A DNA stretch of 64,000 nucleotides from Primulina eburnea. Lineage: Eukaryota > Streptophyta > Magnoliopsida > Lamiales > Gesneriaceae. This document shows positions 25,262 through 50,549 of this stretch, one piece after another. The stretch is from positions 5,681,869 to 5,745,868 of the forward strand of contig NC_133109.1 of NCBI RefSeq assembly GCF_022965805.1, read 5' to 3'. Every line of letters starts with the position of its first letter. The first letter of the stretch is position 1. Below the pieces are notes generated by a model that had not been told where the DNA came from, did not search any database, and saw only the letters and a program-made list of their open reading frames with translations. Position numbers and translations under genes: made by a program.

Positions 25262-25513
25262 TCGATTTTCCTCTGTCTTGCTGCCCAAGCACAATTGATC
25301 AGCCGAAATAAAATTCATCGTAAATCGTTTCTTCGCACATCATTCTTCGTCGTCGAATCCAGGTTAGAAACTTCTTCCTCAGATCACCTTTTTTTTTTTT
25401 TTTTTTTGCATTTTATCGCGCCTTCTAAAATTATACAGTTTTCGATTATATTATTGAGCTTTTGACTCAACAACTCCGCAGGGAATTTTGAAACCCCAAA
25501 TTGTGCATCGAAA

Positions 25514-28054
<2,541 letters not shown>

Positions 28055-28775
28055 TGAAACGGGCGAGTCCATCCATCCGTGCTTAATTTCCGTGTTCATT
28101 TCGTCGATTGGGTCGTTATAACGGCAGTTTAAAAACTCATGTATCACTACTGGCTTTACCATTTGAGATTCAATTGCATTGAAGGGTGTGAACATTATTT
28201 TCAGTAAAACGAATTTGTTGACCTACTTCTATAATTTTGTCTTGGATAACAGCAATTGTTTTTCCAATCTTTATGTCCGCTTACACGGAAACATGCTCAA
28301 GCATAATCCTCACGCTGTTATTAACCTGAAAGGATTTGAGCTGCATCCTTTCGCTAGAGTTTTTGGTATTGGATATAGATCTAAACTCTTATTAGATACT
28401 TTGACTCCATTTAAAAAGTGTGCAGAGACTCACACATAATGTGGAAAATCTCGCAACATATGATAATCAAATAGCTTGTCTCACAAAAAAAGTAACAGAT
28501 TATGAAAGTCCCAAACCATTCTGTATGTCAGTGGCTCAGAATATTAAGTTTGAAAGATATGCCTCAAGAAAAGGGTTCACTTTAAAGCAAAGTGGATTGG
28601 TCCCATGCCAAGCGAAACACTCCTAGCATATACCATTGGCTTGATCAAAACATGTATGAGTTCAACATAAAGTTAGATGGAGCTCATGTATTCAATGATA
28701 CACGTTCAAGAGTGTCATAGCATAAGATAGACCAAGCTCCAAATTGTGTAGCCAAGAAAATTACTGCAGAGTTCC
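28055..28775. other. Convergent intergenic spacer (3' UTRs)
   Basis: The 721 bp between the stop codons of two convergent genes must hold both 3' UTRs. No further gene seen. Short frames (28179-28439, 28420-28626) have no recognised domain. Confidence 0.55.
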
Positions 28776-38541
<9,766 letters not shown>

Positions 38542-39091
38542 AAATCAAAGGGAAATTGGAAGGAAGGGGGAAGTTTCTTGCCAACTTTCTAGACTTGGTT
38601 TTTTATGCAAAAAACAAAAACAAAATTCAATAGAAAACTGCGGGCAGCGGCGTCCAGGGGTATCTGCATCGAAGATGCCGTGCTTAAAGTATAAAGTCTT
38701 TAAAGTCTTTCCAAATCCAATACCAATTTTAGATAACAATGTAATGTTAATATTTCTAAAAATAGAATATCGTAGATTTTTAAAAAATTTGGGTGAAAAT
38801 ATATTAGATTTTAAAGAAAAAAGGGTTCACATGTATTTAAGTGTTTAAAGTCTTGTTGCTAATTTCTTTTTTTTATTGTTAAAAACTAGATAGAGGGGTT
38901 TGAAGTCGATCTTTATTCGTGATTGTTTATATTTGTAATAATAAATAATATTATTAACATATGATATATAATATTTTTGAAATAAAAAATATTTTTTTAT
39001 AAATGATCCAAATAAAATATATATTTATCATAAATTTGAAAAATAAAAAATATCACATGAATTTCACAAAAAAAATGTAAACCAATTCACT
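38542..39091. promoter_or_regulatory. AlaAT upstream region; no other gene
   Basis: AlaAT promoter and 5' leader on the minus strand, then strongly AT-rich sequence from 38850 to 39090. No gene or clear TATA box can be assigned. Confidence 0.4.
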
Positions 39092-39869
39092 TTAGGTTGA
39101 GTCCAAGTTACACTTGTGGCAGGCAACCAACCACCACCTTGTTGGATAAAGGACTGTAATTATATTTAGCTGCCTGGGCTGCAGTAAGACTGGGCTTATA
39201 CCCGGCCACGTAACCCGAACTTTAGTGCTCGATCTGGGCCCAGTATTTTGATACTCAGTGTAAAAGATAGTACTTGGTGGAACAAGATTTTGGACCCACG
39301 GGGACCAGCCCAATGGGCTCAAGAACACACCTATATTGCTCTGCATGACAATCGTGGTCGAGTAATCCTTCCAAGGCCTGCCTAAGAAGGCCGAGCTGTA
39401 AGTTTGTCGAATGGGCTCATTGTGCACCGTTGAATCGATATGCCCGTGTTCTGATTCGGGTCTGTTTTGCCTTGTGCTGTAAGTGTGACAAATTGATTAG
39501 GCATGGGCTGTCTAGGGAAGATGTTGCAGTTCATATGAAGCCGATCGTGCCGATTATGTTGCATTCGCGGTAGAATTGCCCGAGCGTATCTTGGTAGGCT
39601 TTGAATGAACATCTATAGTATACAGATTGGTCAGAGGCCGAGCGGAAGGCCACGGCTTGGTGTTTCACGGCTCTGGCCGTGCACATGAAACTAATGTCTC
39701 GTGCTATGAAAACTAAAATGCCTTCCTATACAATGGCTAAACTGTTGCTAGGCATAATCTGTGGAATTCTTAATCAGAAACTTGACGTCTTCCACGAAAG
39801 TCTGCATTCGTCTCGTACAGAGCGTCGATACATGTTCCTTGGCATGTTATAAAAGAAACGAGGATTTGT
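39092..39869 (-). pseudogene. Pectin methylesterase pseudogene, C-terminal part
   Basis: On the minus strand, starting beside the transposon: end of the pro-region (QGTCIDALYETNA), then a jump into the catalytic domain at [19 protein letters not shown], the QDT and REC motifs ([15 protein letters not shown]), NCNIFPRQPMPNQF, TDPNQNTGISIQ and FLGRPWKDYSTTIVMQS (the RPW arginine block), followed by WSPWV and TEYQNTGP. About 110 residues between pro-region and the QAVA block are missing. Stops and frameshifts occur. Its N-terminal part is 15 kb away at 55021-55367. Pectin methylesterase would demethylate cell-wall homogalacturonan. Confidence 0.88.
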
Positions 39870-39984
39870 CACCGAATTGGAGATCGAAATTAGTAATATC
39901 GATCGCTAAATTTATTTTCGTCACTGTTTATAGTTTAATATTATTTTTGTAGCTCGATTTTTTATTCAACTCACAAATTAGAGA

Positions 39985-40060
39985 CCGAATTTTTATTTAG
40001 GTCTCTAAGTTGAAACCGATATATTGTGTCGGTCTCTAATTTGAGACTGAAATATGAAAG
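39985..40060. repeat. CACTA left subterminal repeats
   Basis: Units around ATTAGAGACCGA and TCGGTCTCTAATTTGAGAC in both orientations; such repeats bind transposase in CACTA elements. Confidence 0.65.
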
Positions 40061-40882
40061 TGATATCTAATAAAACCTCAATATTTTAAAACTCATCACT
40101 GGTGTTCCTCTCCCTCCCGTCATATCTCAAAACCTAAAAAACTTGCGCTTTCAACTCTTCCAACACCATTGGCGCTTGTCGCGCCTACTGTCGCCGCCGA
40201 CTACAAGGGTGTCTTCCATATCTCTTCCATTATCTGATTAGATGTAATTTTCTAAATTTTAAGATTTTTTTCCTTCTCTTTTGAGTTCTTTCCTAAGAAA
40301 TTGACACACAAACCTAACAGAATGAAAATGGTGACTAGAATTTCAAAGATCCCAGAATTTTGATACAATATTTTGTTAGTTTTCCATTTGAGATGTTGTT
40401 AGGATATTTCCACATCTTCCTGTTGTAGCTAGCATAGACTTGAACCATACGAGCTTCATCTTCAATTATGCAATTCCATGTACGATTATATCAGACAACT
40501 TTTACATCATGTTTCTTTTTCCCTCATAACTCAAAATCATATTTGATTTATTATTGAATTAAATCTGACCGAACTATATTAAGTGGATTTCAAGTTAGAA
40601 TTATTAGATTTAATAATTAACAAGTCGAGCTATATTATTGTATGATTTCATTATATAATGTAATATAACATACAAAAATATATAATATTTATTCCAAATG
40701 GAGTCCTGTAAATTATATAATATAATATAACATTAGCTTGTTGTATTGATTTCATTATATAATATAATATAATATAACATATAGAAATATATAATATAGA
40801 ATAGCTTGTTTTTTTTAGAATGCCTCATTCCATTCCTATTTTCCAATAAATTTATTTATTGAATTAATTTATATGTTAGGTT

Positions 40883-42450
40883 ATGGTGGTTGTTTCAACA
40901 ACGAATATAAATAAATTTCGGATGTATGCTAGGCTAGATAATGGATTTATAACTGAAGAATATATGAATGGGGTTGAGGATTTTGTGAACTTTGCTAAAA
41001 GTCATCCTGAATGTGTGAGTGGTGACAAGTTACGTTGTCTTTGTGCTCAACGTAAACGCAGAAATATTATTTTTCACGATGAGGATATTGTCAAAGTACA
41101 TGTAGGAAAGTATGGTTTTATTCCATATTATTACAATTGGTATATTCATGGGGAGCCTTATATTACCGATCCGATCGGACATTCCATTCTCCCATCTTCA
41201 GCTCCCATTGCTCAAGAAGACCACCCAATGACATTGCAATGCAGTCAATGATTCAGGATGCGATGCAGTCAATGATTCAGATGTTGATGAGATACCAACA
41301 CCCGCTGCAAAAAAAAATTGTATGAAATGCTAAAGGCAAGTGAAAGAGAAGTTTGGGATGGCATTCCTTTTTGTCATTCCCAATTGTCAGTTGCTGCGAG
41401 ACTATTGAACATCAAGGCAGATCATCGTTTCTCAAAACGATGTTATGATGATTTATGTCAGTTCATATCAGAGTTGCTACCAACCGATAACATAATAACT
41501 GACAGGTTTTACAACACAAAGAAATTATTTAAGGTTTAGGTTTTCCAGTGGAAAAGATTGATTGTTGCATTAACAATTGCATGATTTTTCGTAAAGATGA
41601 TATTGAACTAACTGAATGTAAGATGGGCGGTCACCCTCCTTGTAGATCGCAAAAGCGTGGAATAGAGAAGAATAAAAAAGATATATCTTTGAAAATTATG
41701 TATTAATTTCCATTAACTCCAAGACTGCAGCGTTTGTATGCATCTACTGCAACAGCCAAACACATGAGGTGGCATCATAAGCATGTGCATGAAAGGGATG
41801 CAATGTGTCGTCCATCTGACTTTGTTGCATGGAAGCACTTTGATGAGAAATATCCTTCTTTTGCAATGGAATCACGTAATGTGAGGTTGAGACTTTTGGC
41901 CGATGGATTCCAGCCATTTGGTCAACCAGGAAAACCATATTCTTCATGGTCAGTCATATTAGTGCCATATAACTTATCCCCTTGGATGTGCATGAAAGAC
42001 TAATACATGTTTCTTACTGTACTTATACCAGGTCCAAAGAACCCGGAAGAGAAGATAGATGTCTTTATGCAACCTTTGATTGCTGAGCTTAAGGACTTAT
42101 GGAGTATAGGGGTAGAGACTTATGATATTGCAAGTAAAACCAATTTTAAATTGCATGCGGCCTTGTTATGGACAAATAGTGATTTTCCCGCATACTCAAT
42201 GTTGTCGGGATGGAGCACGGATGGTAAGTTAGCATGTCCACATTGCATGGACGAGTATGATGCATTTACATTACCTCGAAGTGGAAAAACATCCTGGTTT
42301 GATAACCATAGTAACTTTTTATCTTATGACCATCCTTTCAGATGAAATAAGAAATCTTTCACAAAGAATCGGGAGGTTACAAAACATCCACCACAAATTA
42401 AGTTGTGGCACTTGAATAGTTGGTATAAATATTTGTATTGATTTTGGTAT
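40883..42450 (+). pseudogene. CACTA TNP2-type transposase pseudogene
   Basis: 40883-41251 has the transposase-associated domain look (GVEDFVNFAKSHPECVSGDK, HGEPY). From about 41700 the core follows: NVRLRLLADGFQPFGQPGKP, SPWMCMKD then a stop at 42001-42003, YMFLTVLIPGPKNPEEKID, DFPAYSMLSGWSTDGKLACP and CMDEYDAFTLPRSGK. Several stops and frameshifts break it. After HPFR (42342) a degraded continuation (NKKSFTKNRE) fades out, so the C-terminal half is lost. Not functional. Confidence 0.85.
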
Positions 42451-42594
42451 TGATAAGTCTTGGCTTGAAATAGTTGTATTGATTTTAATATTGTGTTGTG
42501 CTTTTTGGATGGTTATATTGATTGATTATGCATATTATGTTGTGTTTGAATTTGTGTAAATAACAGAGGCTGAAGGAGGAAAAGAATATCTAAT

Positions 42595-42790
42595 TTAGAG
42601 ATTGATTTCATATATTCGGTCTCTAAATTAGAGACCGATGCCACAGCATCAGTCTCTCATATAGCGACCGAATTATGAATCGGTCTCTATATTAGAGACT
42701 GACTTTAATTAGTCGGTATCTAAAGTAGAAACAACATATAAAATATCGGTCTCTATTTTATAGACCGATGAAGTAGATGTGGTCGTTAAT
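42595..42790. repeat. CACTA right subterminal repeats, first half
   Basis: Repeated TCGGTCTCTA and TAGAGACCGA units. They continue after the nested LTR at 54921-55015. Confidence 0.7.
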
Positions 42791-44193
42791 TTAGTGTGGG
42801 GACCCGAACCTAATTCGTCTTCTTAATCATTATTAAGAATCAATATAGAAATTAAGAAATGTGGGACATAATTTTTTTAAAAAAAATGCAAGTGCGGAAA
42901 CGTAATGTATTCGATCTAATATACATGTCAAAATAAAGGTACAAGTCTTGTACAACATTTATTTATTTCCTCTAAAGTTTCGTCACTATATCAAGTACTG
43001 AAGTTTCGTCACTATATCAAGTACTGAAACCACTCTACTCTAAGTCCAGATCTCCACGCTAAATTCTGAATCTCTCTTCCTCTTCCTGATCTCGATCCTG
43101 TCCCACATGTTGTCAAGCATACATACAAACAAGACAACAGCCGGATAACTCCGGTAAGAATTATATTCCCAGTATAAATCAAGTATGCATGCATTTCATA
43201 TAAACAGATACAACATCATAAAACAGATACAACATCATAATCAGAAACATGAATTAATATCAAACTGTAAATCATACTCTGAACATGTACCCTAATCAGG
43301 AACATAAATCGGTATCAACCAGTAAATCATATTCTGTAACTCTTAGTCTCGGACTAGACTCATTCCTAATCTAGGGATCCCGATCTGAATAAGAACGCAA
43401 CGTTCTCCCATCTACTTTACCCCAGCTAGATGGTGGTACATTCTTAGTCCCAGACTTTGGTGGTCTATATTGAAGATCTGGAATAGGAGTCGGTCTTCTC
43501 CTCAGTCTATCAATATATATCCAAAAGTCCAGTGACTTGGCGGTTCTGTCATGGCGGTTCTGCCAAAGACTAGGCAGATCTGCCCAACTCTAACTTATGC
43601 TTTGCTATAAATCGATAGAATAAGCATATCAATATCAAGCATTGAAAAAATCAAATGCATTAATCATTTAGGATGTGATTTTGAGAAATTCAAGTCAAAT
43701 TTAACTCGAGTTGTGCAATCCCGAATCAACATTGATTTATACCTTTCTCTTCACGATCTGACGAAGTTGAAGTCTCGAAGTCAAATCTGTCCATACCCAA
43801 TCTGAAATGACAATATCGAATAGACTGTGTCAATATACAGCTCATACCATACCGGTTCTGATCACTACTCAATTCAAGACATAATCTGATCAATGTTAAC
43901 GATATAACGATACAATCTATCAATACTGAATCTGATCAATGTCAATCTGCTGATGTTTCAACGGCATAATCATAAAATCTCAGTAACCCGTCAATCTCAA
44001 CATCAAAGATATAATATCACAACTCATAATCGATATCAATACGAATCATAATCTTCAATAATAACATATAACAATCACAATTCTGTATAATCTCGATCAT
44101 ATCAACTCTAACAAAATCATAACAAATATATAATCAGTCCGTTCTTCGATCTGACTTCAATTATATAATGATCAGTATACCCAGAACACAATA

Positions 44194-45987
44194 TGTGGGG
44201 CCCTTAGCTCCTATTCGTTATTACAATGCAATCAGATTAGGATTAAGTAATTACAGCGGAAAACGAGTTTAAAATTTTCTTTACAATGAGCCCGAAATAT
44301 CTCTTCTCAAATTTAAATACTAAAAATAGTATTTAATCCCATATTCTAGTACATGCCCACACGAAATTAAATCAATCACATACAAACATCTCATATCCTT
44401 GGGACATGCCCCGGTATATAGATACATATACATATACTGGGAACAAGACATAAACATAAACCTCAGCCCAAGCTGTGGCTCCCTCCAGAAGTACCCTCTC
44501 CGGTCTCCTGATATCCTGGAGTACCTGCCATTGTCCACACACAAAGACAACAACAGCCCCCCTTGGGGGTGAGCAAAGCTCCGTATGGAACAACCAATCA
44601 TATATACCACAGATATCTAAACAATGATATATGGTATGCAATGCATGTATGTCGTGGAGGTATAGGGTCAAATGCCCATCCACTGAGCACATGTCAGAAT
44701 CAATCGAATCGCTATCAATCAATGCTCGAGCTGGCACACCGGCCGATATGGGAATACACGTATGATAGCGTCGGCAAAGCGCCATCAAATCCCACATCTC
44801 ATATCCAATCATATGGGGCCACAATTGTCTATGCTTTACGGGTCATATAATACCGGCATAGCGATTGTGTTCACAAACCCCGGAATCCAATCCAATCATA
44901 TCAAGGTATCCAAGGATCATAGCTCAACGTGCATGTCATGTACCGATGTATGCATAAAATGATGTGTGTTAACAAAACATTTATTTTATACATCGATACT
45001 CCAATCATAATGTCATGTATGCCACATCAATCAACAAATAGGGAATATAGACACATAATCTCATTCCAATCAATCCAATCAATCCGACATATATCATATA
45101 ATACAGATACCTGTCGTATGTTACCCGGTCGCAACATACCTCAATTCTTCGTTCCAAATTGATGTAGCTTGAAAATATTGATATAACACTTTATCTACAT
45201 CAATAACATAATCATTCCAATCAATAACATACTCCAAAATCATTAAGATGAGTTTCAAATATCATTTGAAACTTCAAAAATTCATATCAAATCATAATCA
45301 TATCATAATTCAATTCCGACTTCGAATATGAGTTTCTTGTTGGTTATTCTACTACATATAGGAAATTCAACTTCAAATACATGCTATTCCAGCACTTTGA
45401 TATTTAGAGCTGCTGGAACTAGATGAAAATTACCTCAGTCAGAAGCCCTCGACGCGACGATCACAAATATATAATTTGTTTCGCGTTTAGACAGCGTTTC
45501 GAAGTCGATTTAGACGAAAGAAAACTGAAATCTCGAACTTATCTCTCGAAATTACTGAAATCAACTGACGGAGGAAAGAAAGAGAGGGATTTATCCTAAG
45601 TCCACCGCCTCTCGCGCTCGGGCGGTAGAATTCTCGCGCCCGAGCGCGAGACATTCTGCCCCCGACTCAAAAATGTACCGCGCTCGAGCGGTCATAAATT
45701 ACCGCTCGGGCGCGGCATGTTCTGCCCGAGAACACCCTTATTCCACATTGGCGCTCGGGCGGTCACTTTCTACCGCCCGGGCGCCACATGTTCTGTACTA
45801 TTATTTATTTTTGTACTATATTGGCGTCCGACCTCTCCACTCGAGCTCTTACAACGTCAATTCATATACAAGACTCATTTCTCAATTCATTATCACAATA
45901 TACATCAAATACATAATCACATATCAAATTCATTAATTATCGACAATCAACACGGGATTTACGATAATACGATACACGGTCCTTACA
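44194..45987 (-). repeat. Tekay 3' LTR (1794 bp)
   Basis: TGTGGGGCCC to GTCCTTACA on the plus strand; on the minus strand the start TGTAAGGACC follows the polypurine tract. It contains three CG-rich hairpins (45612-45786) and an AT-rich TATA-like site near 45466-45474. A long open frame (44372-44824) lies inside both LTR copies and is not taken as a gene. Confidence 0.92.
45612..45786 (-). repeat. Three CG-rich hairpins with 8-nt loops (Tekay 3' LTR)
   Basis: Units are GCGCTCGGGCGGT-N8-CGCGCCCGAGCGC, CGCTCGAGCGGT-N8-ACCGCTCGGGCG and GGCGCTCGGGCGGT-N8-ACCGCCCGGGCGCC. The same array is in the 5' LTR. Confidence 0.85.
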
Positions 45988-46023
45988 TTTCTCCCCCTCT
46001 TAAAAGATTTCGTCCTCGAAATC

Positions 46024-47495
46024 TCAAACGTCATTATATACATAACATTGGCTAACGTATACATGTCTCCAGTTATAGTACATATCAAAACTAAAATCAG
46101 AAAAAGGATCATAATACATCGAATACAATGGAACAGATGTCATAGAATCAAACAAATGCGGATACGAATCTCGCATCTTGCTCTCCAATTTCCACGTTGA
46201 TTCTTCAACACCATGTCGTGTCCATTGCACTCGTACCAGAGGAATCGACTTATTTCTCAATATCTTCTCCTTTCGATCCATAATGCGAACAGGTTGTTCA
46301 ACATAGGAAAGAGACGGATCAAGTTCAACCTCGTCAGGTGCAAGCACATGTGATGGATCTGGTTCATATTTCCGTAACATAGAAACATGAAACACATCAT
46401 GAATAGCAGATAGAGCTGGTGGCAATGCCAATCGATACGCAAGATCACCAACTCGATCGAGAATCTCGTATGGACCAACATAACGAGGAGATAATTTCCC
46501 TCGCATGCCAAATCGAACAGTGCCTTTAAAGGGAGATATTTTCAAAAATACTCTGTCACCTTTTTGGAATTCCAAGGGTCGTCTTCGTTTATTCGCATAA
46601 CTCGTTTGACGATCCTGAGCAGCTTTCATCCGCTGCCGTATCAACTGAACCTTATCATTCATTTCCTGTATCATTTCAGGTCCATTCAATTGTCTCTCAC
46701 CAATCTCATCCCAGAATAACGGTGATCTACATCGCCTCCCATATAGAGCTTCAAACGGTACCATACCGATACTCGTCTGAAAGCTATTATTATAAGAAAA
46801 TTCAACCAATGGTAAGGCATCTTGCCATCCCATTCTGAAATCCATCACAACAGCACGCAACATATCCTCTAAAGTTTGAATCGTACGCTCGGTCTGGCCA
46901 TCAGTTTGAGGATGATAAGCAGTACTCATAGCCAAACGCGTACACATCGCTTCTTGAAAACTACCCCAGAATTTAGAAGCAAATCTGTGATCACGATCAG
47001 ATACAATCGAGACTGGCACACCGTGCAGTCTCACAACATTCTCAATGTATAAACGGGCCATTTTCTTATAGGGATAGGTCCGCTCATACGGAATAAAATG
47101 CGCAGATTTCGAAAGTCGATCAATAATGACCCAAATAGCATCACAGCCCTTGGGCGAACGAGGTAAATGAGTCACGAAATCCATAGCAATATGTTCCCAA
47201 TTCCATTTCGGGATTTCAAGACTATGGAGCAATCCTCCCGGTCTCATTCTCTCGGCTTTCACTTGCTGGCAGACCAAACATTTCGAAATAAATTCAGCAA
47301 TGTCCTTCTTCATACGTTTCCACCAGAATTGAGGTCTTAGTGTCAAATACATCTTTCGACCTCCAGGGTGAATACTATATTTTCTACAATGTGCTTCTCG
47401 AAGAAGGGCAGATCTCAAATCAGAGTCGTCAGGAACTACCAGCCGACTATTAAGTCGTAAAGAACCATCAGAAGAAATCTGAAATCCAGACTGAT
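46024..47495 (-). CDS. Tekay integrase with chromodomain-like tail (3' part of pol)
   Basis: From the solo-LTR insertion point the frame is open to about 46024. It has the HHCC zinc finger (H, H in HCRKYSIH, CLVCQQVK), catalytic Asp in MDFVTHLPRS, second Asp in SIVSDRDHRF, the AYHPQTDGQTERTIQTLE block, and a C-terminal IRQRMK/ANKRRRPLEFQKGDRVFL module. It then has a chromodomain-like end (DRKEKILRNKSIPLVRVQW, EESTWKLESKMRDSYPHLF) that in chromoviruses guides integration to heterochromatin. The N-terminal boundary is the LTR insertion, not a start codon. The predicted tail past the chromodomain has no known domain. Confidence 0.9.
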
Positions 47496-47596
47496 TGTAG
47501 TAGCCCGAATTCCAGATTGGGTAATTAACGGATTAATGGTGATTAAGAAGGTTTAATGTGTAATTTTGACCGTGGTCATAATCGGACGGACTGAAG

Positions 47597-47866
47597 ATGG
47601 TTCGGTAGCACCGAAGGGTTCGGACGATCCGAAGTGGGTTCGGTGGATCCGATCATTAGGTGTCAAGAGTTGATCGACACGTGGGAGTTCGGACGTTCCG
47701 AAGTGTAGGTTCGGTGGATCCGATCATGAGGTGTCAAGAGTCGATGGACACGTGGGAGTTCGGACGTTCCGAAGTGTAGGTTCGGTGGATCCGATCGTGA
47801 GATGTCAAGAGCTGATGGACACGTAGGAGTTCGGACGTTCCGAAGTAGGTTCGGTGGATCCGAACA
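47597..47866 (+). repeat. 71-bp tandem repeats with TTCGGACGTTCCGAA and G-box
   Basis: Units begin TTCGGTGGATCC at 47639, 47710, 47781 and 47850. Each full unit has two near-palindromes (TTCGGTGGATCCGA and TTCGGACGTTCCGAA) and an ACACGTGG/ACACGTAG box. All lie before the TATA box. Confidence 0.88.
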
Positions 47867-47871
47867 TAGCC

Positions 47872-47879
47872 TATAAATA
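47872..47879 (+). promoter_or_regulatory. TATA box of solo LTR
   Basis: TATAAATA right after the last repeat unit. Confidence 0.65.
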
Positions 47880-49000
47880 GTGCTCGGATTTCCTCATTTT
47901 GTATTGACAATCCTTGAGTTGTGTCTCATATTTGAGAGATTTGGAAGGTTTCTAGGGTTAGTTGCCGGTCGAGCGATAGCCAAGAGCTGCCAGGATTAGT
48001 ATCGTAGTGACGCCTGAGTTACGAGGCAATCGACATCAAAGGGCTGTCGACGGACGAAGGTAAACCCTAAACCTTTGGTAGTACTGGTTTTGCTAGTATA
48101 GCATGGTAGTATTGTTCATTGGGTGCTTTTGATGCATAGGCTTGTTCTAGACCTGATTAGCGGTGTTGCGTAAGGCTAGGCTTGCTGTGATAGAGGTACG
48201 AAAGTACTATCCGAGATATCCTGGTCGAGTATACATTCTTATATGTGTTGCATGATTATGTGGTGCATTGATATATGTCATATGATGCATGCTATTATGT
48301 CACGTTTATTACTGCACGTTGCATTTCATGTTGAGCCGTATCTCCTTCGAGATAGCCTTTACTGTTGAGCTGTATCTCTTTCGAGATAAGCTATATATCT
48401 TGTGGGGCCGCTCAGCCCTGTCTTGTCTTGTGGACGCATGGACACCGAGAGTACACAGTGGCCGACGGGTCGGGAGGGCTTCGGTGATCCGGGACATTTT
48501 AGGTTCACGTCTGTTCTTGCAGTGGATGCAGTGACCCAGAGGTTGGACCGCGCGGCACTATCCACTTGGCGCCTCTAGACTGAGCATTTTTGAGATCTTT
48601 TGTGACTCCTGTTTCTTGACTACCCTGGTATCATATCATAGCATGTGCATTTCATATAGGTTTGTATACTCATGCTTTTGTACTGGGCGTTCTTATCGCT
48701 CACGTCCTCGGTTTTGTTTATCTTGGACACCCCATTCCCACGGGGCAGGCCTCAGGTTGGACAGCTCAGGAGGAGGAGGAGGAGGACGTTGAGTAGCTGG
48801 TTGGTTTAGTTCTTCAGTACTTTTTGTTTCGATATGGTTGTACCGTATATTTCAGTTTAGTTGAGTTATTCTGGATTTTCGATTGGGTTGTATATCTATC
48901 ATTTGTTGGTATTTCCGCTGTTATCTCTGATTATTATTAATTAAGTTAAGTTGCATGCTTAGTTCTTGATTAGTAGGTGATTCTGGAACGGGTCACTACA

Positions 49001-50549
49001 CTGATGTCCAGCAGATACAAGTTCTTTCGACTTTAGGATCTGAGCATCGCTTCGTTGGGCCTTTCGTATCTTCGATATCAAGTTCGGCTCAATTTGCAAT
49101 GCAGAGACCGTGACAAAATTCCAATTCGAGTGAAAAGTCCAACCAGAAGTACATATATCCTCATGTACCTTGGCGACAGAAACAGAAGCTAGAACAGAGT
49201 CATAAACTTTACGGCTCAGGGCATCCGCAGTAACATTCACCGATCCAGGGTGATATTGAATCTCACAATCAAAATCCTTCAGGAGATCCATCCACCTGCG
49301 TTGCCTCATATTCAAATCAGATTGAGAAAAGAGATATTTCAGACTTTTATGATCTGAATATATAACAAACTTTTCTCCGTACAAATAATGGCGCCAAATC
49401 TTCAAAGCAAATACAATGGAAGCCAATTCGAGATCATGAACAGGATAACGAGTTTCATGAGATTTCAATTGACGAGACGCATAAGCAACTACTTTGCCGT
49501 GTTGCATCAGAACACAGCCCAAACCTTTACCAGACGCATCTGTACAAACCACAAATCCTCTGGTACCTGAGGGAATAGTAAGCACAGGTGATGTGGTCAA
49601 TCTCGTCTTCAATTCAAGAAAACTAGCTTCACATTCATCTGACCAAATGAATCGCTGATTCTTCTGTGTCAGTTGAGTAATAGGTTTAGCTATCTTCGAA
49701 AATTCTTCGATAAATCGACGATAATATCCAGCCAAACCCATGAAGCTACGGATCTCAGGAACATTCGTAGGTCTCGGCCAGTTCAATACAGCTTCGACCT
49801 TCGCAGGATCAACAGATATGCCATGTCTCGAAATGACGTGGCCTAGAAATACCATTTTGTCCATCCAGAATTCACATTTGGACAATTTGGCATACAAATG
49901 ACTAGTACGAAGAGTCTGAAGTACCAGTCTCAGATGTTCGGCATGCTCCTTTTTCAATTTCGAATACACAAGAATATCATCGATAAAAACAATAACGAAT
50001 CGGTCAAGATAATCTCGAAAGACACGATTCATTAAATCCATAAAAATAGCAGGAGCATTCGTAAGACCAAAAGGCATAAAAAAGAATTCATAATGGCCAT
50101 ACCTCGTACGAAAAGCAGTTTTGGGTACATCTTCGTCTCGAACCCGTACTTGATGATACCCAGAACGAAGATCAATCTTCGAGTATACAGAAGTACCTTG
50201 AAGCTGATCAAATAAATCATCAATACGAGGAAGTGGGTATTTGTTCTTCACAATAGCCCGATTCAGTTGCCTATAATCGATACACATTCGCATAGTACCA
50301 TCTTTCTTCCGAACAAATAAAACTGGAGCTCCCCAAGGTGATACACTAGGTCGAATATATCCCTTATCGAGAAGATCCTATAATTGTTCTTTCAATTCTT
50401 TCAATTCCAGAGGTGCCATGCGATAAGGAGCTTTAGATATAGGTGCAGTTCCCGGCACAAGATCAATACTAAATTCAACTTCTCAATAAGGAGGAAAATC
50501 AGGAATCTCATCGGGAAATACATCTGGAAACTCTCTCGCAACAGGAATC
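49001..50549 (-). pseudogene. Tekay reverse transcriptase-RNase H part of pol, with lesions
   Basis: The RT is recognisable by [37 protein letters not shown], the catalytic [11 protein letters not shown] and [17 protein letters not shown]. The RNase H has [15 protein letters not shown] and [15 protein letters not shown]. Upstream of RT, two in-frame stops occur (50483-50485 TGA, 50378-50380 TAG), and a frameshift near 50555-50575 separates it from gag-protease. Both stops fit C-to-T changes. From 50293 to the LTR insertion the frame is open. Confidence 0.88.

Larger units (their letters stand above)
47491..49005 (+). mobile_element. Gypsy solo LTR (1505 bp) inserted in Tekay pol, TSD CTGAT
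   Basis: The LTR is 47496-49000, TGTAGTAGCC to GGTCACTACA, with CTGAT at 47491-47495 and 49001-49005. No internal sequence remains. It is in plus orientation by the TATA box (47872-47879). The Tekay reading frame continues in phase across it if the LTR and one CTGAT are skipped. It carries a palindrome array and 71-bp tandem repeats upstream of the TATA box, and a GAGGAG run near 48769-48785. Confidence 0.93.

Noticed and set aside
42795..44193. Independent LTR fragment unrelated to 54099-54920
   Set aside because: TTTAG at both outer edges and CAATA at both inner edges show these are two halves of one solo LTR.
44372..44824. 150-codon minus frame, repeated at 52427-52930
   Set aside because: Conserved only because both are LTR copies of one element. 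No domain, and length differs by a frameshift.
45612..45786. Regular palindromes suggesting a CRISPR array
   Set aside because: A plant LTR context, loops of only 8 nt, arms not identical between units, and no cas genes.
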